DNA from: Anaerolineae bacterium
GTDB lineage: Bacteria > Chloroflexota > Anaerolineae > Caldilineales > Caldilineaceae
DNA: 64,000 nt
Direction: 5' to 3'
NCBI GenBank assembly: GCA_030432295.1
Contig: JAUIHI010000016.1
Coordinates: forward strand, 1 to 64,000
In this document: positions 34,974-43,832 of the stretch, in pieces
Layout: each line of letters opens with the position of its first letter
How positions within the stretch are numbered: the stretch's first letter is position 1
Notes under the pieces: generated by a model
What the model was told of the DNA's origin: nothing
Database searches by the model: none
What the model saw: only the letters and a program-made list of their open reading frames with translations
Made by a program: the position numbers and the translations under genes

Positions 34974-37900
34974 TCAATCCCCCGGCTCCATCACCTGCTC
35001 CAGCCCCCGGGGTGAGGCCGGCACACTCGTCGCAGCCCGCCCAGCCCGCTTGTCCTGCCAGCCCACCAGCAGACTGTAGGCCACAGGGACAATAAAGAGG
35101 GTCAGAAAGGTGCTGGTTGTCATCCCGCCGATGATGCCGATGGCCATAGGCGCACGGAAATCGCCACCCGCGCCCAGGCCGAGAGCCACCGGTGTCATTC
35201 CCAAAATCAGGGAAATGGCCGTCATCAGAATCGGGCGCAGACGCACAGGACCGGCAATCTGCATGGCCTCTACTGCGGTGTGGCCCAGCCCCCGCTGACG
35301 GTTGGCGAAGTCCACCAGCAGAATCGAATTTTTCGTCACCAGCCCCATCAGCATAATAAAGCCGATCATCGCCGTCATATCCAACGGGCTGCCCGACGCC
35401 ACCAGTGCCAGAATCGCGCCGACCACCGCCAGGGGCATAGAGAGCATAATCAGCAGAGGCTGGGTGAAGCTGGCGAATTGGCTGGCCAGCACCATATAAA
35501 TGAAGACAATCGACAGCGCCAGCGCCAGGAGCAGATTCGAGAAGGAGTCGGCCTGCAAGGATGCATCGCCGCCCAGGGCCATCTCCACGCCCGCGGGCAG
35601 GGCCATCTCATCCATTACGGCAACCGCCGCGTTCTGGGCAACTACCCCGTCCCCATTCAGAGAGTTGGCGCTGACCGTAATAATCGCCTGGCGATCTTCC
35701 CGTTTGATGGTGCTCGGCCCCGCGGCAATTGTCGTCTCGGCCACATTGCGCAGGGGGACCAACTGACCCGCGGGCGACAGAATGCCCAGTTGCAGAATAT
35801 CCTCCACATTGGCCCGGTCACTGGGCTGCAACTGCACCCGAATATCCGCCTCTGCGCCTTCGCCCCGATAGGTGGAGACCGCTTCGCCGTTGATCAGCGA
35901 ACGCACAGTCGAGCCGATCTGCGCGGTGTTCAGGCCGAACTGGGCAGCCCGGCCCCGGTCCACAGTCACCCGTACCTCTGGCTTGCCCACCTCATAGCTC
36001 ATAGAGACATCGACCAGTTCGGGACGGCTCTTCATTTGGGCCATCAAATCTTCAGCCGCGGCGATCAGTGTCGCCTGGTTGCCGTCCAGGGATTTCACAT
36101 TCACCGCCACATCTGTGCCCGCGGAGAGCGCGCTGTCGGAAATCTGGAAGGCCAGCCCCGGCACACCGGCCAGAGGACCCCGCAACTCATCGATTACCTC
36201 CCGGGTCTCCGGCCCCTCCTTCAGCGTGACCGTAATACGGGCTTTCTCCGGCGTGCCCTGTCCACCAATCGTCGTAAAGACATTGTCGATGATCGGGTGT
36301 TGGGCCACAATCGATTCCACCTGGGCCGCCTCGGCTTTGGTGATGGCAAGGGTCGTGCCTTTGGGCAGTTCCATCAGCACAGAGAATCCCCGCTGGTCCA
36401 GCCCCGGCAGGAAGGCCTGCTGGATGAAGCCTGCGCTGACAATACTCACCACCAACACCACCGCGCTGATCAGCCCGGTCACGCCCCGGTGATGGAGCAC
36501 CCAGCCCAGAATCCGCCCGTAGATGGTATACATCCGCCCTTCGGGCGCCATCTCATCCCCCGCGCTCTCGTCGATCTCCCGCTCCTCGTTCTCGCCTCGG
36601 GCAAAGAAATAGGCGCTCAGCATCGGGGCCATTGTCAGGGCCTCGAAGGTAGAGACGATAATCGCAAAGGCGACGGTCAGGCCGAAATCCCGGAAAATCT
36701 GGCCGATGATGCCGCTGGCATAGGCCACGGGCAGAAAGACGGCCAGAATCGCCGCGCTGGTGGCCAGCACAGGCAGCACCACTTCCTCGGTGGCTTTGCT
36801 GGCCGCGACTTTGGCCGAATAGCCCATATTCATCCAGCGGAATATGTTCTCCCGCACCACAATCGCATCGTCGATCACCAACCCCACGCTCAGGGCCAGG
36901 GCCAGCAGGCTGACCATATTCAGGGAAATGCCGGCCAGGTCCATCAGAAAGAGGGTGCCGAAAACGATCACCGGCAGACCGCTCATTGTGATCAGTGTAT
37001 TGCGCAAGTTGCGGAAGAAGTAGAGGACGACCAGACCAGCCAGCAGCCCACCCAGCAGCAGATCGCTGATGGCGTCGTTGGTGGCGTCCCGCACGAAAAT
37101 GGATGTGTCCTGGGCCTCGGCCAGCGTCAGGTCCGTATGTTCAACCCGAACATTCTCCAACTCGGCCTTTACTTTGTCGGCCACGGCCAGGGCGTTGGAG
37201 CCGCTCTGCCGTTTGACATTGACCACGACCGACTCTTTGCCGTTGAGCAGTGTGAAGGAAGTGCGCTCCACAAAGCCGTCCTGCACCGTCGCCACATCGC
37301 GCAGATAGACCGGCCCGCCCCGATAGGCCACCACCACATCCCCGATCTCCTCCACTGTGCGGAAGTTGCCCGGTGTGCGGATGAGCAGTTCTTTGCCCTG
37401 TTCGATGATGCTGCCGCCGGGGATGTTGAGATTCTCGCCGCGCAGGGCGGCGCTCACCTGTTGGGCCGCAATCCGCCGGGATTGGAGCGCGTCCAGGTCC
37501 AGCAGCACCTGCACCTCCCGCACATCACCGCCGTTCACCTCCACCGAAGCCACCCCGTCGATCCGCTCCAACGGGCTTTGGATCCGATCCTCCACCTCCT
37601 GGCGCAGTTGCGCGGGGGACATTGTGCCTGTGGCGTCGGCCACGCCGATCACCAGCATCGGCTGATCCGCCGGGTCAAAGCGCAGGACCACCGGTGTGAA
37701 GGCGTCGGTGGGCAATTGGTTTTGGATGCGGTTGATCTTTTCCAGCACTTCCCGGCTGGCGTCGCTGACTTCGGTGTCCAGGGAGAATTCGATGATAATC
37801 AGGCTGGAACTCTCGGAGGAGGTGGAACTGACCCCTTCCACACCGGGCAGGGCGTTGAGCGCATCTTCCAGGGGTTTCGTCACCTGATCCGCCACTTCGT

Positions 37901-38069
37901 CCGGCCCCGCGCCGGGATAGATGGTCTGGACCGCAATAATCGGTACTTTGATGTCGGGCAGCAGATCGATGGGCAAGCGGAAATAGGAAGCTGTGCCCAG
38001 CACAATCATCGAAGCCAGAATCATCGTCATAAAGACGGGCTGGCGGATGGAAAGGTCCCAGAGCTTCAT
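34974..38069 (-). CDS. RND-family efflux pump (HAE1-like)
   Basis: A proton-driven tripartite-type exporter subunit (1031 residues), with 12 TM helices and two large extracytoplasmic loops as in AcrB. The proton relay is intact: DD in GLVIDDAIVVREN (near residue 396) and Lys in GLVTKNSILLVDFANRQR (near 913). The C-terminus is hydrophilic and short. It overlaps the membrane fusion protein gene by four bases and completes a tetR-MFP-RND operon. No outer-membrane factor gene accompanies it. Confidence 0.93.
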   Translation of the reverse strand: MKLWDLSIRQPVFMTMILASMIVLGTASYFRLPIDLLPDIKVPIIAVQTIYPGAGPDEVADQVTKPLEDALNALPGVEGVSSTSSESSSLIIIEFSLDTEVSDASREVLEKINRIQNQLPTDAFTPVVLRFDPADQPMLVIGVADATGTMSPAQLRQEVEDRIQSPLERIDGVASVEVNGGDVREVQVLLDLDALQSRRIAAQQVSAALRGENLNIPGGSIIEQGKELLIRTPGNFRTVEEIGDVVVAYRGGPVYLRDVATVQDGFVERTSFTLLNGKESVVVNVKRQSGSNALAVADKVKAELENVRVEHTDLTLAEAQDTSIFVRDATNDAISDLLLGGLLAGLVVLYFFRNLRNTLITMSGLPVIVFGTLFLMDLAGISLNMVSLLALALSVGLVIDDAIVVRENIFRWMNMGYSAKVAASKATEEVVLPVLATSAAILAVFLPVAYASGIIGQIFRDFGLTVAFAIIVSTFEALTMAPMLSAYFFARGENEEREIDESAGDEMAPEGRMYTIYGRILGWVLHHRGVTGLISAVVLVVSIVSAGFIQQAFLPGLDQRGFSVLMELPKGTTLAITKAEAAQVESIVAQHPIIDNVFTTIGGQGTPEKARITVTLKEGPETREVIDELRGPLAGVPGLAFQISDSALSAGTDVAVNVKSLDGNQATLIAAAEDLMAQMKSRPELVDVSMSYEVGKPEVRVTVDRGRAAQFGLNTAQIGSTVRSLINGEAVSTYRGEGAEADIRVQLQPSDRANVEDILQLGILSPAGQLVPLRNVAETTIAAGPSTIKREDRQAIITVSANSLNGDGVVAQNAAVAVMDEMALPAGVEMALGGDASLQADSFSNLLLALALSIVFIYMVLASQFASFTQPLLIMLSMPLAVVGAILALVASGSPLDMTAMIGFIMLMGLVTKNSILLVDFANRQRGLGHTAVEAMQIAGPVRLRPILMTAISLILGMTPVALGLGAGGDFRAPMAIGIIGGMTTSTFLTLFIVPVAYSLLVGWQDKRAGRAATSVPASPRGLEQVMEPGD

Positions 38070-39355
38070 TGGGCGGCCTCCAGAAGGGTAACGGTGGCCG
38101 ACATTCCGGGAGCCAGGCTGCCGTCCGTATCACCTGTGGGGATGATTGTGACCTGCACTGTGCGGGTGGCCGGGTCCAGGGCCGGGGCAATCGTTTTGAC
38201 AGTGCCCTCGAATGTGCGATCCGGCCAGGCGGCCACCTGAATCGATGCGGGCTGGCCCATACGCAGGCTGCCCATGGCCGCCTCTTCCACCCCAATCACC
38301 AGCTTCACCTCTGGGGAAACCAGCGTCAGCAACGACGCACCCGGCCCGGCCATAGAACCGGCGGTAATGCTCATCTGAGAGACAATCCCGTCGATGGGCG
38401 CTTTGACCGTCGCTTTGTCCAGTTGCAGTTGGGTCATATACAGACCAGTCTCGGCCTGTTTCACCTGGGCTTCGGCGGCCTGCACCTGTGCAGCCTTCGG
38501 TCCCCGTTGCAGCCGTTCCAACTGGGCACGGGCATTGGAAACCTGGGCATAGGCCCCGGCGATCACATCGCTGGTTGCGCCCTTGGCCACCTTTTCGTAT
38601 TGGGCACGGGCTGCTTCCAGACCGATGGTGGCCTGTTGTAGCTGCATACTCTGGGGCAGCATTCCGATGCTGGGGTTGCCCTTGACCTGATTGTAGGCGG
38701 CCTGGGCCACATTGACCGCAGCCTCGGCCTGGCGCACCTGGGCCAGGGCCATTGTCAAATCTTCCTCGGTTGCGCCCTCCACCGCCCGCTGATAGCCCGC
38801 GCCAGCCGCATTGAGGGCCGCCTGGGCCGCGGCAATGTCGGCGGCTTCCGGGTCCGAGAGGAGCAGGTCCAGTTGGGATTGGGCCGCCATCAGCCCTGCT
38901 AGGGCCTGTTCCCGCTGGGCTTCCAGAATCGCAGTATCTGTGCGCATCAGCATCTGGCCCATGGACACCCGATCGCCCACATCCACGCTTACTTCCAGCA
39001 CCCGGCCTGCGGTCTCGGCGGTCACCCGCACCTGCTGCTCGGCCACAATCTCGCCGCTGTAGGTCAGCGCGCCCAGCCGGGCCGGTGCGGACACCTGGCT
39101 GGCAGATTCGTCTGCGCTTGCTGACGCTTCTGCTGGCTCCGCGGCTGGGGCAACTTCCTGGACAGTTGGCGCATTCTCGCCCTGGGTGGGCTGGTAGCTG
39201 GGCAAGGCCAGGGGCGCTTCTTCCTCTTGCTGCGCCCAGGGCATCTGCACAGAGCAGCCCTGGGCCGCCAGCGCAGCCACTACCACCAACAGAACGACGA
39301 TCCAGCGGGTCAGCCACGGCCCACGGCGCCGGGTCGATACAGGTGTTTCAGCCAT
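38066..39355 (-). CDS. RND efflux membrane fusion protein
   Basis: The periplasmic adaptor (429 residues) has an N-terminal hydrophobic helix followed by a possible lipid cysteine (LAAQGC, C34; the lipobox is imperfect). An acidic/Pro-rich spacer leads to the lipoyl half (EIVAEQQVRVTAETAGRV), a long alpha-helical coiled coil with repeated Ala/Gln heptads (about 130-290), the second lipoyl half (KAPIDGIVSQMSITAGS) and beta-barrel domains. Start and stop overlap both neighbours, so it is tightly coupled to them. Confidence 0.92.
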   Translation of the reverse strand: MAETPVSTRRRGPWLTRWIVVLLVVVAALAAQGCSVQMPWAQQEEEAPLALPSYQPTQGENAPTVQEVAPAAEPAEASASADESASQVSAPARLGALTYSGEIVAEQQVRVTAETAGRVLEVSVDVGDRVSMGQMLMRTDTAILEAQREQALAGLMAAQSQLDLLLSDPEAADIAAAQAALNAAGAGYQRAVEGATEEDLTMALAQVRQAEAAVNVAQAAYNQVKGNPSIGMLPQSMQLQQATIGLEAARAQYEKVAKGATSDVIAGAYAQVSNARAQLERLQRGPKAAQVQAAEAQVKQAETGLYMTQLQLDKATVKAPIDGIVSQMSITAGSMAGPGASLLTLVSPEVKLVIGVEEAAMGSLRMGQPASIQVAAWPDRTFEGTVKTIAPALDPATRTVQVTIIPTGDTDGSLAPGMSATVTLLEAAQ

Positions 39356-39956
39356 CCGAGTTCTCCTCTTTCATCAGTCCGTACAGAAAAAAATCTATCA
39401 ATGCATCCGCAGCCTGCGCGTCGACGGGGCTATCTTCCACCACCAATTGCCAGGCGACGTATGTATTCATTGCCCCGATCAGGCTCATCACCGCCACCTG
39501 GGGCGGGACGGCCCGAAAGCGGCCCAGGGCAATGCCCTCTTCGATGACCGCCGCTACCTGGCCGCCCACCTGTTCCCGCACCTGCCGGGCAATCTGGAGC
39601 ATCCCGTCTTCCATCGCGCTCAACTCCCGCACCAGCGCGCGGATGTGGCTGCGCCGCTCCTCGGCCTGCTGCAAAAAGGCAGCCACAAAGGCCCGCAGCC
39701 AGACCACCGGGTCATCGGCGTCGGCGTCGGCGATGGCTTCCTGCACCCGGGCCGAAAGCTGGGAGAGGTCCCGGACCATCACACTGCGGTAAATATCCCG
39801 CTTGTCCTGAAAGTGGTGGTAGATCGTCCCTTTGGCCAGTCCGCTCCCCCGGGCCAGGTCGCGGATAGAGAAGCCCGCGTAGCCGTGCTGGGCGATCAAA
39901 TCCTGGGCAGCGTCCAGAATGGCGTCTTTGGAATCAGGTGTGGTTTGTCCGGTCAT
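39348..39956 (-). CDS. TetR-family regulator of efflux operon
   Basis: A one-component repressor (202 residues). The N-terminal HTH is clear (ILDAAQDLIAQHGYAGFSIR, GLAKGTIYHHFQDKRDIYRS); the C-terminal helical domain is ligand-specific. It is first in the operon and overlaps the fusion-protein gene by eight bases, so it most likely represses its own operon and is released by a pump substrate. I chose the ATG at 39956 with GGGAA eight bases upstream; a GTG seven codons earlier is possible. Confidence 0.9.
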   Translation of the reverse strand: MTGQTTPDSKDAILDAAQDLIAQHGYAGFSIRDLARGSGLAKGTIYHHFQDKRDIYRSVMVRDLSQLSARVQEAIADADADDPVVWLRAFVAAFLQQAEERRSHIRALVRELSAMEDGMLQIARQVREQVGGQVAAVIEEGIALGRFRAVPPQVAVMSLIGAMNTYVAWQLVVEDSPVDAQAADALIDFFLYGLMKEENSDG

Positions 39957-40049
39957 TCGCTCGTTTCCCGTAGCCACCGGTAATCAGTGACCAGTGAACT
40001 GTTGTCAGTCATGTGCAATCGGCGAGACTGCTTACTGGCTTGAAAAATT

Positions 40050-40256
40050 GTGTATATACGCGGATTAAAAGGAACACAGTTTTTTGTATTGGTCAGCGAC
40101 ATCTCGGAGTATTGCTTTTCAATGCAAAGCAGCAAAGAAGCAGAGACGCAAAGCGATTCTCTGCGTCTCCCCATCTCTGCAACTCTGCGTTAAAGTTCAA
40201 TAGCTTCCTGACCAGTACCGAACACAGATTTTTTTGGCTGATCCGTGTATACAAAA
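40050..40256. repeat. Composite repeat: dispersed element inserted into an inverted repeat
   Basis: The outer ends (gtgtatatacgcggatt near 40050 and gatccgtgtatac near 40240) match the arms of the 30-bp inverted repeat at 23208-23276. Inside lies a diverged copy (40088-40219) of the 143-bp element. The inner unit is bracketed by near-identical direct repeats gaacacag plus a T-tract at 40072-40087 and 40220-40236. The structure reads as a later insertion into an older palindrome. Confidence 0.65.
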
Positions 40257-40435
40257 TTTCCATCCCCCGCGGCCCACGACAGCGGATGGAGAACTGATTA
40301 CTGGTCACGGCTCACTTGAATTTTTGACACAAAGCGCATTTCTTGGCGATAATGGCCTCTCGGACGAACGTCCGGTCGGCGGCTATTGTACAGAAGAAGG
40401 GCCGGGGTTGTCAATTCCTGGGTAATAGGTAGTCG

Positions 40436-40496
40436 GTAGTGGATATTGGGTAGTGGCGATTGCACGGACCAATCGTCGCTACCCAATATCCACTAC
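40436..40496. repeat. 27-bp stem hairpin upstream of SH3/TolB gene
   Basis: The outer 18 bp (40436-40453 and 40479-40496) are perfect complements and nine more pairs, including two G-U, extend the stem inward, leaving a 7-base loop. It ends 25 bases before the GTG start and may form in the 5' leader. The words ccaatatccactac relate it to repeats at 62520-62555. Confidence 0.6.
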
Positions 40497-40521
40497 CCAA
40501 TATTTCATAAGGGGAACGCTC

Positions 40522-42561
40522 GTGGGAATCGCGTCGAATTGGAAGAAAGCTATTATCGGTCTACTCGGCGCTGCCCTGTTGGCGGCGCTTTTGCCTGTTT
40601 TTTCGACCCAAGCCCAGGGCAACTCGATTCTGGCCCTGGTGCGGGGAAGGGGCGCGACCCTCTATGCCCAGCCCGGCGGCGAAGCCCTGCGCGACCTCGC
40701 GCCCGGCGACCGGTTGGACGCGACCGGGCGCACAGAGGCCGGTGACTGGATCACCGGCACAGCTGGGGATGGAGTGGTGGGCTGGCTGCGGGTCGAGGAT
40801 GTGATCATCTACGATCTGCTCACCCTGCCGGTGGTGGAAGGGGTGGCCGGGCCGGGGCCGTCACCGACCGTTGCGCCGACCGTAGGAGGGGGAGCGCCTG
40901 CGGGTGCAACTGCTCTTCCCACAGCGACGCCGACGCCAACCCCGTCGCCCACGCCCTTACCGTCGCCCACCGCGACGCCCACCCCCACACCCACCCCCAC
41001 ACCCCTGGCCGCGCCCGGCGGCGGCGAAACAGTGACCGCTATTGTGCGGGGCGGCGGCGCTGATCTGCTGACCGGGCCGGGGGGAGAGGTGTTGGCGAAG
41101 GCAGCCACAGGCGCTCCGTTGACGGTTGTCGGGCGCAGCGAGGACGGTGGGTGGCTGCTGGCAACCGATGCCAATGGCATTGTGGGCTGGGTGGGCCGGG
41201 GCCGGGTGGTGGCCTTCGCTGTGGAAAGCGTGCCTGTGCTGGCCCTGCCCGCGATAGATCAAACCGGGGCCGCTATTCAACCCCCAGCCCAAAGCGAGAC
41301 GGGCAGCGCCACAATCGAAGGCGCTCTGGCCGGGACGGTTGTCACCGACGGCTCCCGACTCAACGTGCGTTCGGGTTCTGGCACGACCTATGCGATTGTG
41401 GCAAAAGTGCCGGACGGTGGGGAACTCTCTCTGCTGGCCAGCAACGACGACGGGAGTTGGGTGCAGGTGGCGCTGGAAGCCGGTGGCTTTGGCTGGGTGT
41501 CGGCCCGCTTTGTGACGACGGATGGGGCCATCGACGATCTGCCCATCTCCGACGCCCTCAGCGACGCACCCGCGCTGGCCGTCTCCTCAACGATTGCCTC
41601 TGTTGCGCCTGTCGCTTCCCAACAAACCACCCAATCTCCAGTCTCCAATCCCCAATCCCAATCTCAATCCCAGTCCTCTGCCCTCGGCAAACTGGCCCTG
41701 GCCGCGGCGGATGGCTCGATTGTCCTCTACAATTTTGCCAGCGGTTCCTCCCGCCCATTGACCGGCGGCTTCGACCCGGCCATTAGCCCGGACGGGAGCC
41801 AAATCGCGTTTCTGCGCGGTGGCCAGGGATTGCTGGTCATCGACGCTGACGGCAGCAATGAGCGGCTGCTCTACAGCGGCGGCAGGGAGTTGCGCGCCCC
41901 GGCCTGGTCGCCGGATGGCCAGTACGTCGTCTTCAGCCGGGTCACGGGCCAGGACGTATGCCGCAGTCCCGGCTTTGGCTTCTGCCTGCCCGACATTCCC
42001 CAATTTTCGCAATTTGCGCTGGTGCACAAAGACCTGCGCGCGCTCAGCCGCATTGATTTGAATGGGGAGAATTTTGTTGACATCCCCACTTTGGACACGG
42101 CCACATCGCCCAGTTGGAACGCAGCCGGGATTCTCTACCAGAGCAACAGCGGCTTGCAGATCACCCAGGACGGGCCGGACGTGGACAAAGACGGCCATCT
42201 GGTCAACCGGGAACTGACTCGTGAATATCTGCACCGGGACCCGGACTGGCGGCCCGACGGCGGGCGCGTTGTGCTGATGGACGCTACGGCCAACCACCAG
42301 GAAATCTACGCCCTCAACCCGGACGGCAGCGGACTGACCCCCCTGACCCGGCCCGCGTCCGCGCTGCTGGAAAGTCTGCCCCACAATGTCGCGCCGGCCT
42401 ACAGCCCCGACGGCCAGTCCATCGCCTTCCTGAGCAACCGGGACGGGGATTGGGCGGTCTATCTGATGACTGAGGACGGCAGCGATCAGCGACGGCTGGA
42501 TGTGGGGGTGTCGGTGGAGTACCGGTTCCAGAATGAGCAGGCGATAAGTTGGGGGAAATAG
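40522..42561 (+). CDS. Exported protein with SH3 domains and TolB-like propeller
   Basis: The 679-residue protein has a signal peptide (IIGLLGAALLAALLPVF, then STQAQG) and three bacterial SH3-like domains (about 34-95, 170-235, 265-345; e.g. SRLNVRSGSGTTYAIVAKVP). The first two are separated by a Thr/Pro-rich linker of TPTP repeats. A Ser/Gln-rich spacer (about 375-395) leads to a C-terminal beta-propeller of TolB/PD40 type (AWSPDGQYVVFSR, AYSPDGQSIAFLSNRDGDWA). It is likely to bind cell-wall material on the outer surface. The GTG start has AAGGGGAA eight bases upstream. The Ser/Gln spacer looks derived from a 'ccaatccc' repeat. Confidence 0.85.
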   Translation: MGIASNWKKAIIGLLGAALLAALLPVFSTQAQGNSILALVRGRGATLYAQPGGEALRDLAPGDRLDATGRTEAGDWITGTAGDGVVGWLRVEDVIIYDLLTLPVVEGVAGPGPSPTVAPTVGGGAPAGATALPTATPTPTPSPTPLPSPTATPTPTPTPTPLAAPGGGETVTAIVRGGGADLLTGPGGEVLAKAATGAPLTVVGRSEDGGWLLATDANGIVGWVGRGRVVAFAVESVPVLALPAIDQTGAAIQPPAQSETGSATIEGALAGTVVTDGSRLNVRSGSGTTYAIVAKVPDGGELSLLASNDDGSWVQVALEAGGFGWVSARFVTTDGAIDDLPISDALSDAPALAVSSTIASVAPVASQQTTQSPVSNPQSQSQSQSSALGKLALAAADGSIVLYNFASGSSRPLTGGFDPAISPDGSQIAFLRGGQGLLVIDADGSNERLLYSGGRELRAPAWSPDGQYVVFSRVTGQDVCRSPGFGFCLPDIPQFSQFALVHKDLRALSRIDLNGENFVDIPTLDTATSPSWNAAGILYQSNSGLQITQDGPDVDKDGHLVNRELTREYLHRDPDWRPDGGRVVLMDATANHQEIYALNPDGSGLTPLTRPASALLESLPHNVAPAYSPDGQSIAFLSNRDGDWAVYLMTEDGSDQRRLDVGVSVEYRFQNEQAISWGK

Positions 42562-42970
42562 GGGATTGGGTGATTGGGCGATTGGGGGGGCGCACGGCTC
42601 CGGGTGTAGGTCAGTACTCTTCGATTTATGAGTCCAACGCGATAAAAAAGCCCTTTTCGACAGATGCCTCCCGTGCTATACTATAGCCCTCTACTCGGTA
42701 GAGTCCTCTGCTCAGTAGGCCGCAACCCGTGCTCATAGCCGGTCTGTTGGACATTAAAAAATTGATCGGGTAATGACGTAGGGGCGCTGCTTGCTGCGCC
42801 CGACACCTGCGGGCGCAGCAAGCAGCGCCCCTACAGTTGCCCGGTTATTTTCTTAATTCACAAGTGACCGGCGGGCGGGTCACGGCCACGCCCGGAGTAC
42901 TGCGATCGACTGATGCTGTGGCTCAATGGCATAGCCGTAGACAAAATGATTTGAGGAGGAGACCAGACCC
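42562..42970. other. Intergenic region carrying palindromic element copy 2
   Basis: No gene is visible in this 409-bp stretch. It starts with a 'gggattgggtgattggg' repeat shared with 61195-61225, then an AT-richer segment (42610-42740), then the 120-bp palindromic element (42745-42865). AGGAGGAG at 42953-42960 is the ribosome site for the Uma2 gene. Confidence 0.6.
42745..42865 (-). repeat. 120-bp palindromic element, copy 2 (inverted)
   Basis: This is the reverse complement of the unit at 730-849 with one extra A. Stem arms are 42778-42801 and 42811-42834, loop 42802-42810. The loop reads gacacctgc on the + strand in both copies although the flanks are inverted, so the core has flipped relative to the flanks. 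Confidence 0.85.
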
Positions 42971-43582
42971 ATGCCCATTGCCGAAAGCCTTGTGGCGCCG
43001 CCGGTACGTACGACCGAACCGGCCTGGGACATCGCACGCCTCTTTCCCGATCAGGGCCATTGGAGCGAGGACGATTACCTGGCGCTGGATACAAACCATC
43101 TGATCGAATTCTCCCACGGCATTGTGGCGGTGTTGCCAATGCCCAGCGACAAACACCAGTCCATCGTCGGCTATCTCTACACTGTTCTTTTGGTGTTTGC
43201 GCGGCAGATCCAGGGCAAAGTCCTCTTTTCACCCTTGCGTCTTCGCCTGTGGCCGGGAAAAATCCGGGAACCCGATCTGATCTTTCTGGCATCGGCCACA
43301 GACCCCCGCCGCCAGAATCAGTTGTGGACCGGCGCAGATTTGGTCGTGGAGGTAATCAGCCCGGACGACCCGGACCTGGATTTGGTCACCAAACGTCGGG
43401 AATATGCCCAGGCGGGTATCCCCGAATATTGGATTGTGGACCCCCGCACAGAGACAATTCTTGTATTGCATCTGGACGGCGCATCCTATGGGGAACGACG
43501 GTATGGACGGGGTGAGCAAGCCATCTCCGCCACATTCCCGACTCTGGTGGTCGACGTCTCAGCAACTCTCGACGCTGGATGA
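42971..43582 (+). CDS. Uma2-family (DUF820) putative endonuclease
   Basis: A PD-(D/E)XK-fold protein of 203 residues. Family motifs are present: REPDLIFL (the catalytic Asp), DLVVEVISPDD (the Glu of the active site) and KRREYAQAGIPEYWIVD. Uma2 genes are numerous in Chloroflexota and Cyanobacteria and are thought to be nuclease-derived, often linked to mobile DNA; no function is proven. The gene stands alone between an element copy and the type I restriction operon. Confidence 0.85.
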   Translation: MPIAESLVAPPVRTTEPAWDIARLFPDQGHWSEDDYLALDTNHLIEFSHGIVAVLPMPSDKHQSIVGYLYTVLLVFARQIQGKVLFSPLRLRLWPGKIREPDLIFLASATDPRRQNQLWTGADLVVEVISPDDPDLDLVTKRREYAQAGIPEYWIVDPRTETILVLHLDGASYGERRYGRGEQAISATFPTLVVDVSATLDAG

Positions 43583-43756
43583 GGATTGGTCGATGTGAAA
43601 ATAGCCGGATTGTATACACGGATAGAAAGGAACACGGATTCAATCGCTCGTTCCCATCGCTCCGCGTGGGAACGGTTTGCGGACGCTATGCGTCCCCATT
43701 TTCGTCTTTACCGGTGTCAGCCGGCCGTGTCGCCTGTTCTGAAAATAGCCCTGTAA

Positions 43757-43798
43757 CGCAAGCTGTTAGCTTGCGCCAGCCCGCACTAACAGTGCGGG
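43757..43798. repeat. Twin short hairpins
   Basis: Two adjacent hairpins, cgcaagct-gtt-agcttgcg (43757-43775, one base included in the loop) and cccgcact-aac-agtgcggg (43780-43798), belong to a common dispersed repeat style; a related word lies at 5410-5460. They lie just downstream of hsdR and may end its transcript. Confidence 0.55.
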
Positions 43799-43832
43799 TT
43801 ACAATCGGCAGCGTCCCATTTTCATCCCTGGC

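Larger units (their letters stand above)
39957..40521. other. Long intergenic region with nested repeats
   Basis: This 565-bp gap between divergent genes has no credible protein gene. It contains a composite repeat (40050-40256) and a 27-bp stem hairpin (40436-40496), both listed separately. It must also hold the promoters of the tetR operon and of the SH3/TolB-like gene, but I see no clear -35/-10 pair. Confidence 0.6.

Noticed and set aside
35280-38240. A 986-codon open frame antisense to the RND pump
   Set aside because: The RND frame has intact TM helices and proton-relay residues; the antisense product is low-complexity His/Gln-rich.
23208-43640. CRISPR-like arrays from recurrent 'gtatacacggat' and 'cgcaaag' words
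   Set aside because: Copies are widely separated, inverted and without regular spacers; no cas gene is present.
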